DNA of 8,501 nt from Treponema sp. (GTDB lineage: Bacteria > Spirochaetota > Spirochaetia > Treponematales > Breznakiellaceae). Where the stretch lies: positions 1-8,501 of the forward strand of contig JAITNU010000106.1 of the NCBI GenBank assembly GCA_031290325.1, given 5' to 3'. The position numbers and the translations under genes are program-made. Each line of letters starts with the position of its first letter. Position 1 is the first letter of the stretch. This document shows, piece after piece, positions 1 through 7,316 of this stretch. The notes under the pieces were generated by a model. It ran no database searches and was not told the origin of the DNA. It saw nothing but the letters and a program-made list of their open reading frames with translations.

Positions 1-6
1 CTCTGC

Positions 7-61
7 GCCTATGCAGTTCCAGCGTCCCCACCATAGGCTACCCTTGTGGCCCCGGAGGGCC
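7..61 (-). repeat. Structured spacer downstream of ilvB with shared 13-nt motif
   Basis: An inverted repeat GCCTATG (7-13) / CATAGGC (32-38) encloses TTCCAGCGTCCCC (17-29), a 13-nt word found again in the ilvD-ilvB spacer. A second hairpin, GGCCC-TCCG-GGGCC read on the minus strand (48-61), lies next to the ilvB stop. The T-run of the minus strand precedes this hairpin, so it is not a standard intrinsic terminator of ilvB. Nothing else is recognisable in positions 1-71. Confidence 0.5.
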
Positions 62-71
62 TTAAAAAAGT

Positions 72-1817
72 CTATAAAAGTATCTGTTCATGAATGGGCT
101 TTCCGCCGGGAACCATGGGGAGGACCCGTTCATCTCTATCAATACGGGCGTCGATGAGGGCAGCCTTGCCGCCGGCTATATCCTGCATTGCCTTATCCAG
201 GACCTCGGTAAAAGACGCTTCATCTTCCGCAAGATACCCTGGCAGTCCGTAGGCCTCCGCCAGTTTGATAAAGTCCGGCGGACGATCCACCAGATCGGTC
301 TCGGAATAACGACCCTCATAGAAAAGGCTCTGCCACTGCCGTACCATACCCAGGGTCCGGTTGTTGAAGATGACTATGAGAAGGGGAACAGTATAGGTGT
401 TCAAGGTCGCCATTTCAGCGCAGTTCATGCGGAAGCAGCCGTCTCCGGTAAACAGCACCACCGGACGAGCGGGGTTGGCGATCTTCGCACCCAGGGCCGC
501 GCCAAGCCCGAAGCCCATGGTCCCAAGTCCACCGGAGGTGAGGAAGGATCGCGACCGGGTAATGGGATAAAACTGGGCGGTCCATATCTGATGCTGCCCC
601 ACATCGGTTACCACAATGGCATCATATCCGAGCCGCTTGGCCGTTTCTTCTATAATAAACCGGGGATGCAGTGCCGTATCCCGGTGATGGGCCTGGGGAA
701 TTTGCGCCTTCCAGCGCTCAATGTCGCCATTCCATTCGGTTTTGATGTCCGGGGGCAGCTTCTGGAGCACGGTCTTCAAGGTTTCCTTGATATCCCCCAC
801 GACCCAGGCGTCGGCCTGAACGTTCTTGTTGATCTCCGCGGGATCGATATCAAAGTGAAGTACCTGCGCCCCTTGGGCGAATTGGTCTGTCCGGCTCGTA
901 ACCCGGTCGGAGAACCGGGCGCCAATAGCCACCAGGAGATCCGCCTGTTGTACCGCCTTGTTGGAGGCCACCGTACCGTGCATACCGATGAGCCCGGTAC
1001 AAAGCCGGTGGTCCAGGGGAAAGGCCCCGATCCCCATGAGGCTCAAGGCCACCGGCGCGTTGAGCTGTTCCGCCAGTTGGGTCAGTTCTCCCCCGGCCCC
1101 GGAGATGATGACCCCGCCCCCGGCATAGAGCACCGGCCGCTTGGCCCCTCGGAGCAGCGCCACAGCCCGGTCTACATCCACATTCGTAAAGGTGGTCCGT
1201 TTGTTCCGTTCCGCAAGACGCCACGCACGGGCGCCCAGGACCGACCCTGCACCGGTCGTGTCCATCGTTACCGGCTGCTTTTCCCTCCCTTTGCCGGGAA
1301 CCCACTCCCCCAGGATCGCGGTAATATCCTTGGGAACATCAATGAGCACCGGTCCCGGTCTGCCTGAGCAGGCTACAATAAAGGCTTCCCGCACCACTTC
1401 GGCCAGTTCATTCACATCCTTCACGATCCAGTTGTGCTTGACAATGGGCATAGTTATCCCGGTGATATCCACCTCCTGGAAGCTATCCTTGCCCAGCAGG
1501 GGAACGTTTACATTCCCGGTAATCGCCACCAGGGGCGATGAATCCATGTAAGCGGTGGCAATACCGGTTACGAGGTTCGTCGCACCAGGCCCGGAAGTGG
1601 CGATACACACCCCAACCTTCCCGGTGGATCGGGCATACCCATCGGCCGCATGGGCGGCGTGCTGTTCATGACTTACCAGGATGTGCCGGATGCGGTCCCG
1701 GTGTTTAAACAACTCATCGTATATAAACAAGACCGATCCGCCGGGATACCCAAACACGGTATCCACCCCTTGTTCGACGAGGGCTTCAATTAAAATCCTC
1801 GCTCCGATGTACTGCAT
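72..1817 (-). CDS. ilvB: Acetolactate synthase (acetohydroxyacid synthase), large catalytic subunit
   Basis: This cytosolic ThDP/FAD/Mg enzyme condenses two pyruvates to 2-acetolactate, or pyruvate with 2-oxobutyrate, the first common step of valine, leucine and isoleucine synthesis. The 581 residues show the full family architecture. The N-terminal ThDP domain carries the catalytic glutamate E51 (SHEQHAAHAADGYAR) and QEVD at 114-117. The central FAD-type domain has GARFSDRV at 299-306 and HFDIDPAEINKN at 321-332. The C-terminal domain has the ThDP/Mg motif from GDG (458-460) to NN (485-486), followed by RQWQ (493-496). RQWQ and FDIDPAEINKN favour the anabolic FAD-binding AHAS over catabolic AlsS. 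The linker at about 170-212 is longer and more polar than I expect for E. coli IlvB/IlvI, although total length is normal. The start has a strong GAGGAGAG ribosome site at 1821-1830. It is the third gene after leuB and ilvD. No ilvN regulatory subunit follows within the 71 nt visible. Confidence 0.95.
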   Translation of the reverse strand: MQYIGARILIEALVEQGVDTVFGYPGGSVLFIYDELFKHRDRIRHILVSHEQHAAHAADGYARSTGKVGVCIATSGPGATNLVTGIATAYMDSSPLVAITGNVNVPLLGKDSFQEVDITGITMPIVKHNWIVKDVNELAEVVREAFIVACSGRPGPVLIDVPKDITAILGEWVPGKGREKQPVTMDTTGAGSVLGARAWRLAERNKRTTFTNVDVDRAVALLRGAKRPVLYAGGGVIISGAGGELTQLAEQLNAPVALSLMGIGAFPLDHRLCTGLIGMHGTVASNKAVQQADLLVAIGARFSDRVTSRTDQFAQGAQVLHFDIDPAEINKNVQADAWVVGDIKETLKTVLQKLPPDIKTEWNGDIERWKAQIPQAHHRDTALHPRFIIEETAKRLGYDAIVVTDVGQHQIWTAQFYPITRSRSFLTSGGLGTMGFGLGAALGAKIANPARPVVLFTGDGCFRMNCAEMATLNTYTVPLLIVIFNNRTLGMVRQWQSLFYEGRYSETDLVDRPPDFIKLAEAYGLPGYLAEDEASFTEVLDKAMQDIAGGKAALIDARIDRDERVLPMVPGGKPIHEQILL

Positions 1818-1846
1818 AAGCTCTCCTCTCGATTAAGCATATCCTC

Positions 1847-1866
1847 ATACGCCTATCCTAGCGTAT
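1847..1866. repeat. Inverted repeat in ilvD-ilvB spacer
   Basis: ATACGC (1847-1852) and GCGTAT (1861-1866) form perfect 6-bp arms around an 8-nt loop. The structure lies about 30 nt upstream of the ilvB start, in the leader between the GC-rich element and the ribosome site. It could be an RNA stem or a protein site; no further support is visible. Confidence 0.4.
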
Positions 1867-1878
1867 CGGTCTGATTTA

Positions 1879-1913
1879 TTCCAGCGTCCCCGTAGCGGGG
1901 ATACCCCGCGGGG
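1879..1913 (-). repeat. Alternating GC palindromes after the ilvD stop
   Basis: In the 101-nt spacer after ilvD three overlapping dyads occur on the plus strand: CCCCG-TAG-CGGGG (1888-1900), GCGGGG-ATA-CCCCGC (1895-1909) and CCCCGCGGGG (1904-1913). Neighbouring stems share bases and cannot form together. The element is joined to TTCCAGCGTCCCC (1879-1891), also found downstream of ilvB. No T-run follows on the minus strand, so it resembles a processing, stability or partial attenuation element, or a dispersed intergenic repeat, more than a terminator. Confidence 0.55.
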
Positions 1914-1918
1914 ATTCT

Positions 1919-3577
1919 TTATTCAACAAAAACCGCGCCGGTTGCCGCAGAACTCACCAGCCGGGCGTAGCGGGCCAGATAACCGGTGGTAACCTTGGGA
2001 GCGCTGGGCTTCCATTCCGCTTTGCGCCGGGCAAGTTCCTCTTCTCCGGCCTTTACCGTGATGCTATGGGCGTCGATGTCAATGGTGATGCGGTCCCCCT
2101 CTTTGAGCAGGCCGATGATCCCCCCTTCAGCAGCTTCCGGGGACACGTGCCCGATGGCCGCCCCCTTTGTGGCGCCGGAAAAGCGTCCATCGGTGATGAG
2201 GGCCACCTTATCGTCAAGGCCCATCCCGGCCAAGGCTCCGGTAGGGCCGAGCATCTCCTTCATCCCCGGGCCGCCCTTGGGTCCCTCATACCGGATCACG
2301 ATCACATCCCCAGGTTTGATCTTCCCCCCCATGATGGCGTCAAAGGCCGCTTCTTCAGCGTCAAAGATCCGGGCCGGGCCTGTATGCTTGAGCATGGCAG
2401 GAGCCACTGCGCTCCGCTTGACCACACAGCCGTCCGGGGCCAGGTTCCCCCGGAGTATCGCCAGGCCCCCGGTGGCTGAATAGGGCGTATCAATGGGCCT
2501 GATGATTTCGGGGTTCCGGTTTACCCCCGCTTTAATCGCCTCCCCCAGCGTGCCGTAGACCGTGGCTGCAGAACCATCGACAAGCTGCTTTTTCGCCAGT
2601 TCCCCCAGCACCGCCGGGATACCCCCTGCGGCATGAAGCTCCTCAATAGCATGGGGACCTGCCGGGGCCAGCCTGCATAGATTGGGGGTTACGGCACTCA
2701 CCTTGTTAAAGCAGTCCAGGTCAAGGGTGAATCCTGCTTCGTGGGCAATGGCCGGTAGATGAAGGACCGTGTTGGTGGAACACCCCAGGGCCATATCCAG
2801 GGCCAGGGCATTCATAAACGCCTTTTCGGTCAAAATCGACCGGGGACGAAGGTCCTGTTTCAGAACCTCCATGAGGAGCACGCCGGTCTTCTTGGCAAGC
2901 CGCAACCGTTCAGCCATCACCGCAGGAATGGTACCGTTCCCCGGCAGGGCCATGCCCAGGGCTTCGGTAACGCAGTTCATGGAGTTGGCGGTGAACATCC
3001 CCGAACAGGACCCGCAGCCCGGACAGGCCGCCTCTTCCAAATCAGCGAGTTCCGCCTCACTCATGGTCCCCGCGCCCACAGCCCCCACCGCTTCAAACAC
3101 GGTGGTCAGGGTGAGGGGCTTCCCGTCTTTACGCCCTGCCAACATGGGACCACCTGACACAAAGACCCCCGGCAGATTGAGCCGCGCCGCAGCCATGAGC
3201 ATCCCCGGCACGATCTTATCGCAGTTGGGAATGTAGATAACCCCATCAAACCCATGGGCCATGACCATACACTCAATAGAATCGGCGATAAGCTCCCGGG
3301 TCACCAGGGAATAACGCATCCCCTCATGGCCCATGGCAATCCCATCACAGACCCCGATCACCGGGAACTGCACCGGCACCCCACCGGCAAGGCGCACCCC
3401 ATCGGCAGCGGCTTTGGCTATGGTGTCCAGGTGCAGATGCCCCGGAACAATCTCACTCTTGGCAACGGCTATGCCGATAAGAGGCCGGTTAAATTCCTCG
3501 TCAATAAAGCCCAAGGCCTTAAACAACGACCGATGGGGAGCACGGGCCATCCCCTTGTTCACAGAATCACTCCGCAT
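1919..3577 (-). CDS. ilvD: Dihydroxyacid dehydratase (Fe-S dehydratase)
   Basis: This enzyme dehydrates 2,3-dihydroxy-isovalerate and 2,3-dihydroxy-3-methylvalerate to the 2-oxoacids, the penultimate step of valine and isoleucine synthesis, in the cytosol. The 552-residue length matches the compact Bacillus-type enzyme rather than the 616-residue E. coli one. Visible signatures are [11 protein letters not shown] near the N-terminus, the acidic site [15 protein letters not shown] at 76-90 (D78), the PNCDK cluster cysteine C119, the [16 protein letters not shown] block at 187-202 with C191, and DGRFSGAT with the expected catalytic serine S467 near the C-terminus. The position where three-cysteine [2Fe-2S] members carry a Cys reads VPGHLHL (44-50), as in E. 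coli, suggesting the oxygen-labile [4Fe-4S] type (inference). The start codon lies inside the end of leuB (11-nt overlap) and has GAAGGAG at 3588-3594, 10 nt upstream, so translational coupling is likely. Confidence 0.96.
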   Translation of the reverse strand: MRSDSVNKGMARAPHRSLFKALGFIDEEFNRPLIGIAVAKSEIVPGHLHLDTIAKAAADGVRLAGGVPVQFPVIGVCDGIAMGHEGMRYSLVTRELIADSIECMVMAHGFDGVIYIPNCDKIVPGMLMAAARLNLPGVFVSGGPMLAGRKDGKPLTLTTVFEAVGAVGAGTMSEAELADLEEAACPGCGSCSGMFTANSMNCVTEALGMALPGNGTIPAVMAERLRLAKKTGVLLMEVLKQDLRPRSILTEKAFMNALALDMALGCSTNTVLHLPAIAHEAGFTLDLDCFNKVSAVTPNLCRLAPAGPHAIEELHAAGGIPAVLGELAKKQLVDGSAATVYGTLGEAIKAGVNRNPEIIRPIDTPYSATGGLAILRGNLAPDGCVVKRSAVAPAMLKHTGPARIFDAEEAAFDAIMGGKIKPGDVIVIRYEGPKGGPGMKEMLGPTGALAGMGLDDKVALITDGRFSGATKGAAIGHVSPEAAEGGIIGLLKEGDRITIDIDAHSITVKAGEEELARRKAEWKPSAPKVTTGYLARYARLVSSAATGAVFVE

Positions 3578-4703
3578 GGCTGCTCAACTCCTTCAAAACT
3601 GCTACTCCCATGGCCTTAGTGCCCACTATTTTCTCTGAACCGGGGGTACGGCGAGCTATGTCCTGAGTCCGCAGACCTGCATCCAGCACGGCGCTGACCG
3701 CAGACTCAACTGCATGAGCTTCCTTTTCCAGGCCAAAGGAATACCGGAGCATCATGGCGGCGGAGAGGATTGTGGCCAGGGGATTGGCACGGTCCTGACC
3801 TGCGATATCCGGAGCAGAACCGTGGATAGGTTCGTACATCCCCATGGGATGCCCGTTCTTTGCCAAGGGGTCCTGGGGACTGCCGAGGCTGGCAGAGGGC
3901 AGCATCCCAATGGAACCGGTAAGTACCGAAGCTTCATCCGAAAGAATGTCCCCGAAAAGATTGGAGGTAACAATCACGTCAAACTGGCCTGGGGCGCGGA
4001 TAAGCTGCATGGCGCAATTATCCACATACAGATAACTGGTTTCGATATCAGGGTAATCCTTGGATACCACTGCGGCCACCTCCCGCCAGAACCGGGAGGA
4101 CTCAAGCACATTGGCCTTATCAACAATGCAGAGCTTTTTCCGGCGCACCGCCGCCGCCGCATACCCCGCACGGAGCACTCGTTCAACCTCCATCCAGGAG
4201 TAGGTTTCTGTATCAAAGGCCGCCTTGCCATCCTCGCTCCGGCCCCGGGTACCAAAGTACAGCCCACCGGTGAGTTCCCGGACAATGAGCAGATCAAAGG
4301 TCGGTTTCCCCTCAGGATGACTCGCCGCAAGCACCTCATCCTTGAGGGGACAGGCGTCTTTCAACTGGGGCAGGAGCGCCGCGGGCCTGAGATTGGCAAA
4401 GACCCCCAACCCGGAACGCAAGCCCAGCAGCGCCCGCTCAGGCCGCAGGTGCCCTGGCAGGGTTTCCCACCGGGGACCCCCCACAGCCCCTAAGAGGAGG
4501 GCATCACACTGCTTCGCCGCTTCCAGCGTTTCTTGCGGCAGCGGTTCCCCGGCACTGTCAATGGCCTTACCCCCGGCCTCCAATTCCACATAGTGAAACA
4601 CATGGCCGTAGATATCCCCCAGCGCATCCAGAATCTCCGTGGCCGGGGCAATCACCTCAGGCCCTATCCCGTCGCCGGGAACCAGGGCTATTGCAAAATT
4701 CAT
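3567..4703 (-). CDS. leuB: 3-isopropylmalate dehydrogenase
   Basis: This cytosolic enzyme oxidatively decarboxylates (2R,3S)-3-isopropylmalate to 2-oxoisocaproate with NAD+ and Mg/Mn, the third step of leucine synthesis. The 378 residues begin with the family signature [10 protein letters not shown] (8-17). The substrate arginines sit in [16 protein letters not shown] (R96, R106) and in [10 protein letters not shown] (R142, Y149). The catalytic lysine is K196 in VDKANVL, and the metal aspartates are D228 and, in [13 protein letters not shown]252 and D256. The cofactor loop is [15 protein letters not shown] (294-308). The LGLRSGLG helix and length fit LeuB better than isocitrate or tartrate dehydrogenase. 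The ATG has AGGAG at 4710-4714 with 6-nt spacing. It is the promoter-proximal gene of the leuB-ilvD-ilvB unit; leuA and leuCD are not nearby. At 378 residues it is slightly longer than many homologues because of a short C-terminal tail (KELSSHAE) that overlaps ilvD. Confidence 0.95.
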   Translation of the reverse strand: MNFAIALVPGDGIGPEVIAPATEILDALGDIYGHVFHYVELEAGGKAIDSAGEPLPQETLEAAKQCDALLLGAVGGPRWETLPGHLRPERALLGLRSGLGVFANLRPAALLPQLKDACPLKDEVLAASHPEGKPTFDLLIVRELTGGLYFGTRGRSEDGKAAFDTETYSWMEVERVLRAGYAAAAVRRKKLCIVDKANVLESSRFWREVAAVVSKDYPDIETSYLYVDNCAMQLIRAPGQFDVIVTSNLFGDILSDEASVLTGSIGMLPSASLGSPQDPLAKNGHPMGMYEPIHGSAPDIAGQDRANPLATILSAAMMLRYSFGLEKEAHAVESAVSAVLDAGLRTQDIARRTPGSEKIVGTKAMGVAVLKELSSHAE

Positions 4704-4730
4704 CCTTTTCTCCTACTTTATTGTTTGTTT

Positions 4731-4760
4731 ATTATACTATAATTTCAAAACGTACTTCAG
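4731..4760 (-). promoter_or_regulatory. Candidate promoter of the leuB-ilvD-ilvB operon
   Basis: On the minus strand a perfect TATAAT (4731-4736) is preceded at 18 nt by CTGAAG (4755-4760), a weak -35 match. Predicted transcription would start near 4724, giving a leader of only about 20 nt before the leuB ATG. That leaves no room for a leader peptide attenuator or T-box, so control is probably at initiation (inference). Confidence 0.5.
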
Positions 4761-4774
4761 TCCCGCCCAAGGGT

Positions 4775-4803
4775 TTGACAGAAAATCATTCATTATATAT
4801 ACA
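4775..4803 (+). promoter_or_regulatory. Sigma-70-type promoter of the metallophosphoesterase operon
   Basis: Consensus TTGACA (4775-4780), a 17-nt spacer and TATACA (4798-4803) sit about 40 nt before ATG 4843. The -10 lies within an imperfect 16-nt dyad, ATTATATATACATAAT (4792-4807), which pairs with its own complement at 14 of 16 positions and could be an operator, though AT-rich DNA gives such dyads easily. Confidence 0.65.
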
Positions 4804-4842
4804 TAATAGGTAAGATAATGTATAGCATGGTAAAAGGCAGTC

Positions 4843-5502
4843 ATGAAAATACTCTGCATATCCGACCAGATCGATCCCCTGGTGTACACCAATAGCATCA
4901 AGGAACGTTTTAAGAATATTGATGTCGTCCTCAGTGCCGGGGATCTTCCCCTGGATTATCTGGAATTTATCGTGTCAAGCCTTAACAAGCCCCTTCTCTT
5001 CGTGTTCGGTAACCATAATACTGAGGAATATCGTTTTTTTACCGGGCGCCGGGACAGCCTGGAGGATGCAGAGGGTCTGCGCCACGGTGCGGGGACCACC
5101 CATATCGGTTCCAAGGTACGGGTCGAGGAGGGTCTGATCATCGCGGGCCTGGGAGGTTCCATGCGGTATAATAACGGGGAGAATCAGTACACCGATTTTC
5201 AGATGTACCTGGAAATACTCAAGCTCATTCCCGGTATACTCTTAAACCGGTTGATCCGTGGTCGTTTTCCAGATATACTCCTCACCCATGCGTCTCCCAA
5301 GGGCATCCATGATAAACCGGATAAGTGCCATTGGGGATTTAATGCCTTTTGCTGGTTCATGCGGGTCTTTAAGCCCAAATATCTTATTCATGGGCACATT
5401 CATCTCTATGATTTAGCCGATGTACGCGCCACCCGCTACCATGAAACCCTGGTGATCAACGCGTACAGCCATTATGTCATCGATACCGAGGAGTGGAAAT
5501 GA
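4843..5502 (+). CDS. Small cytosolic calcineurin-like metallophosphoesterase
   Basis: This 219-residue protein has the calcineurin-like metallophosphoesterase fold, probably a di-metal phosphatase or phosphodiesterase of unknown substrate. Motifs in order are the strand MKILCISD with D8, SAGD (D34), FGNHN (56-60 region: G56, N57, H58, N59), LLTHASP (H149) and HGHIH (H183, H185, H187). The usual first motif is DxH; here it reads D8-Q-I10, so one metal-ligand histidine is replaced. I recall similar ISDxxDPL variants in other uncharacterised members, so this may be a subfamily trait. No signal peptide or membrane segment is visible. The ATG at 4843 begins exactly at the conserved first beta strand and has a modest AAAAGG site 5 nt upstream. 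Two earlier ATGs (4818, 4827) are out of frame. It is the first gene after a strong rightward promoter and overlaps the next gene by 4 nt. Confidence 0.85.
   Translation: MKILCISDQIDPLVYTNSIKERFKNIDVVLSAGDLPLDYLEFIVSSLNKPLLFVFGNHNTEEYRFFTGRRDSLEDAEGLRHGAGTTHIGSKVRVEEGLIIAGLGGSMRYNNGENQYTDFQMYLEILKLIPGILLNRLIRGRFPDILLTHASPKGIHDKPDKCHWGFNAFCWFMRVFKPKYLIHGHIHLYDLADVRATRYHETLVINAYSHYVIDTEEWK
5488..5493 (+). promoter_or_regulatory. Ribosome binding site deciding the ParB-fold gene start
   Basis: GAGGAG sits inside the last codons of the metallophosphoesterase gene, 5 nt before ATG 5499. It supports ATG 5499 over GTG 5493, whose first base is part of the site, and indicates coupled translation of the two genes. 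Confidence 0.75.
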
Positions 5503-6443
5503 GTTCAGACGATTCACCTATCAATAGTATCCACAGGCTGCAAGCTGCAGAGGATTTCACCAGGGCCCGGGGTAAGGCGGTTCTGTCCCAGATTCAGCAT
5601 TTTCTCAATGCCGATAAGGATAAGCTCCTTTCTTTTAATGATGTCAAGGAAATTTTAAAGCCGAAAAACGAAGTCTACAAGGGCATGCAGGTCGTACCCA
5701 TCAAGCTGATCGTGGGCAGTGAAGGCCGTTACCGGGACTTTAACAAGTACTTTCTGCCCCGGGCAGAATACCTGCGGAACCGGTGGGAACGGGTTGATCA
5801 GGCCCGGCTGGGGGATATGACCCTGCCCCCCATACGGCTCTATGAGATTGGAGGGGCCTACTTTGTCCGGGACGGCAACCACCGCGTATCCGTGGCCCGG
5901 ACCCAGGGGGGTGAGTCCATTGACGCAGAGGTAACGAGCCTTGCCAGCGAGATTACCATCACCCCCTCCATGACCGTGGATGAACTGCGGGACCAGGTCT
6001 TGCACTATGAAAAACAGCTTTTCTATGAAAAGACCAATTTCGGTAAGCTCACCGATGACTATGACCTGGATTTCAGCACCCCAGGCCAGTACGAGGTCAT
6101 TTACAACCACATTCTGGTACATAAATATTACCTCAATCAAAATATTGACCGGGAGCTTCCCTTTTCAGATGCCCTGTTTTCCTGGTATAACAATGTCTAT
6201 GCCCCGATCATTCAGATCATCAAGGAAGAATGGATCCAGCTCGATTTCCCCGGGAACACCCCCAGCGATCTCTACGTCTGGATCGTCAAGTACTGGGATT
6301 CCCTCAAGCAGAAGTACGATGAAGATCAGTACTCCATGACCGATGCGGCCCGGGATTTTTCCGTCAAATACGGCAACCCCCGGGGACGGTTCTTCCGTTT
6401 TCTGGGCGCCCTCATCGATCAATTCGTCAATTTTGGCAAGTAA
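5499..6443 (+). CDS. ParB/sulfiredoxin-fold protein with DGNHR motif, function unknown
   Basis: I do not know a proven function. Residues about 65-150 look like the ParB/sulfiredoxin-like domain: GRYRDFNKYFLP (77-88), an Arg-rich helix, LPPIRLYEIGGAYFVRDGNH and then RVSVARTQG, with the DGNHR core at 125-129 followed by a helix and IDAEV (141-145). In ParB, sulfiredoxin and free-serine kinases the equivalent G-x-H/R-R-x-x-A loop binds CTP, ATP or ADP phosphates, so nucleotide binding is plausible (inference). The second half (about 155-314) is an uncharacterised helical region including FPGNTPSDLYVWIVKYWDSL (250-269). No helix-turn-helix like that of chromosomal ParB is evident, so I would not call it parB. 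I chose ATG 5499 (314 residues) over the in-frame GTG at 5493: the ATG overlaps the upstream stop as ATGA and has GAGGAG 5 nt before it, whereas the GTG lies within that site. Confidence 0.75.
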   Translation: MSSDDSPINSIHRLQAAEDFTRARGKAVLSQIQHFLNADKDKLLSFNDVKEILKPKNEVYKGMQVVPIKLIVGSEGRYRDFNKYFLPRAEYLRNRWERVDQARLGDMTLPPIRLYEIGGAYFVRDGNHRVSVARTQGGESIDAEVTSLASEITITPSMTVDELRDQVLHYEKQLFYEKTNFGKLTDDYDLDFSTPGQYEVIYNHILVHKYYLNQNIDRELPFSDALFSWYNNVYAPIIQIIKEEWIQLDFPGNTPSDLYVWIVKYWDSLKQKYDEDQYSMTDAARDFSVKYGNPRGRFFRFLGALIDQFVNFGK

Positions 6444-6455
6444 GGAGCTTATGGT

Positions 6456-7316
6456 ATGGCTGTTTTGTCGATTCAATCCCATGTGGTATACGGATATGCG
6501 GGAAATACTGCTGCGGTTTTCCCCATGCAGCGCCTCGGCCGTGAGGTCTGGGCGGTCAATACGGTGGAATTCTCCAACCATACTGGCTATGACGCATGGC
6601 AGGGCCAGGTACTGGGCGCCGCCCTGGTAAAAGACCTGGTTCAGGGTTTAGCAGAACGGAAGGTCCTGGAGAAATGCGATGCGGTCCTCTCAGGGTACCT
6701 GGGGGATGCTGATGTGGGTCAGGCGATCATGGAGGCGGTGCGTAAGGTCAAGGGCATACAGCCTGGAGCCTTGTACTGCTGCGACCCCGTGATGGGGGAT
6801 GTAGGCCGGGGCTTCTATGTAAAACCCGGAATCCCCGAAATCTTTAAAAATGAAGTCATTGCCCTGGCAGACCTCGTAACCCCCAACCAGTTTGAACTTG
6901 AGGCCCTCACCGGCCTGGACACAGGAACCATAGAAAACGCCCGCAAGGCCATTGACCTGCTCCACGCCAAGGGACCGCGGATCGTCCTGGTTACCAGCTA
7001 CCGGGGAAAGGACCGGAACGGCGCGCATATCGACATGCTCGTATCCGACGGCTCCGCAGTGTACCGGACTCGTACCCCGGAACTGCCCTTTGACACAGGT
7101 ACGACCATGTCCGGTTCCGGGGACCTCACTGCCTCGGTATTTCTCTCCCACTACCTTGAGACGGCAGATAGTAAGCAGACCCTGGAACAGACCACCGCCT
7201 CGGTATATGGCATCATGAAGGCCACCTTTGACGCCCAAAGCCGGGAACTCCTCACGATCCAAGCCCAGGAGGAGTTAGTCGCCCCTTCGTCGCACTTTGA
7301 GGCGGTCCGGTTGTAA
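6456..7316 (+). CDS. pdxY: Pyridoxal kinase, PdxY type
   Basis: This ribokinase-superfamily enzyme phosphorylates pyridoxal (and probably related B6 vitamers) with ATP in the PLP salvage pathway. The 286 residues match E. coli PdxY in length and closely in sequence: the N-terminal substrate motif [12 protein letters not shown] (6-17), FPMQRLG (22-28), [11 protein letters not shown] (35-45), the DAVLSGYLG block (75-83), CDPVMGD (109-115), [12 protein letters not shown] (142-153) and the anion-hole/catalytic GSGD (220-223, D223 as base). PdxY enzymes carry this shorter ATP loop in contrast to HMPP kinases of the ThiD type. AAGGAG at 6442-6447 is 8 nt before ATG 6456; another ATG at 6451 is out of frame. 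It lies 12 nt after the ParB-fold gene and directly abuts the peptidase-like gene. PLP is used by branched-chain aminotransferase, a loose functional link to the divergent ilv/leu operon. Confidence 0.93.
   Translation: MAVLSIQSHVVYGYAGNTAAVFPMQRLGREVWAVNTVEFSNHTGYDAWQGQVLGAALVKDLVQGLAERKVLEKCDAVLSGYLGDADVGQAIMEAVRKVKGIQPGALYCCDPVMGDVGRGFYVKPGIPEIFKNEVIALADLVTPNQFELEALTGLDTGTIENARKAIDLLHAKGPRIVLVTSYRGKDRNGAHIDMLVSDGSAVYRTRTPELPFDTGTTMSGSGDLTASVFLSHYLETADSKQTLEQTTASVYGIMKATFDAQSRELLTIQAQEELVAPSSHFEAVRL

Noticed and set aside
48..61. GC hairpin as an intrinsic terminator of ilvB
   Set aside because: On the minus strand the T-run comes before the hairpin, and on the plus strand A residues follow it, so neither direction gives a hairpin followed by T residues.
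90..1367. 425-codon open frame on the plus strand opposite ilvB
   Set aside because: It is antisense to an unmistakable acetolactate synthase, its product is low-complexity Pro/Gly/Arg/His-rich with no motif, and it has no good ribosome site. Long antisense frames are expected in GC-rich genes.
1986..2483. Overlapping plus-strand frames inside ilvD
   Set aside because: Products are Pro/Ser/Ala-rich shadows of a conserved gene; several frames overlap and none has family features.
3714..4493. 259-codon plus-strand frame inside leuB
   Set aside because: It is the complement of conserved LeuB motifs, with no recognisable domain or start signal.
5493..5498. GTG start for the ParB-fold gene
   Set aside because: The GTG begins inside the GAGGAG ribosome site, while ATG 5499 has ideal spacing and a 4-nt overlap with the upstream stop.
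5655..6140. 161-codon minus-strand frame inside the ParB-fold gene
   Set aside because: It is antisense to a gene with clear start signal, coupling and domain; its own product has no supporting feature.
6690..7262. 190-codon minus-strand frame inside pdxY
   Set aside because: It is a shadow of the strongly conserved pyridoxal kinase.
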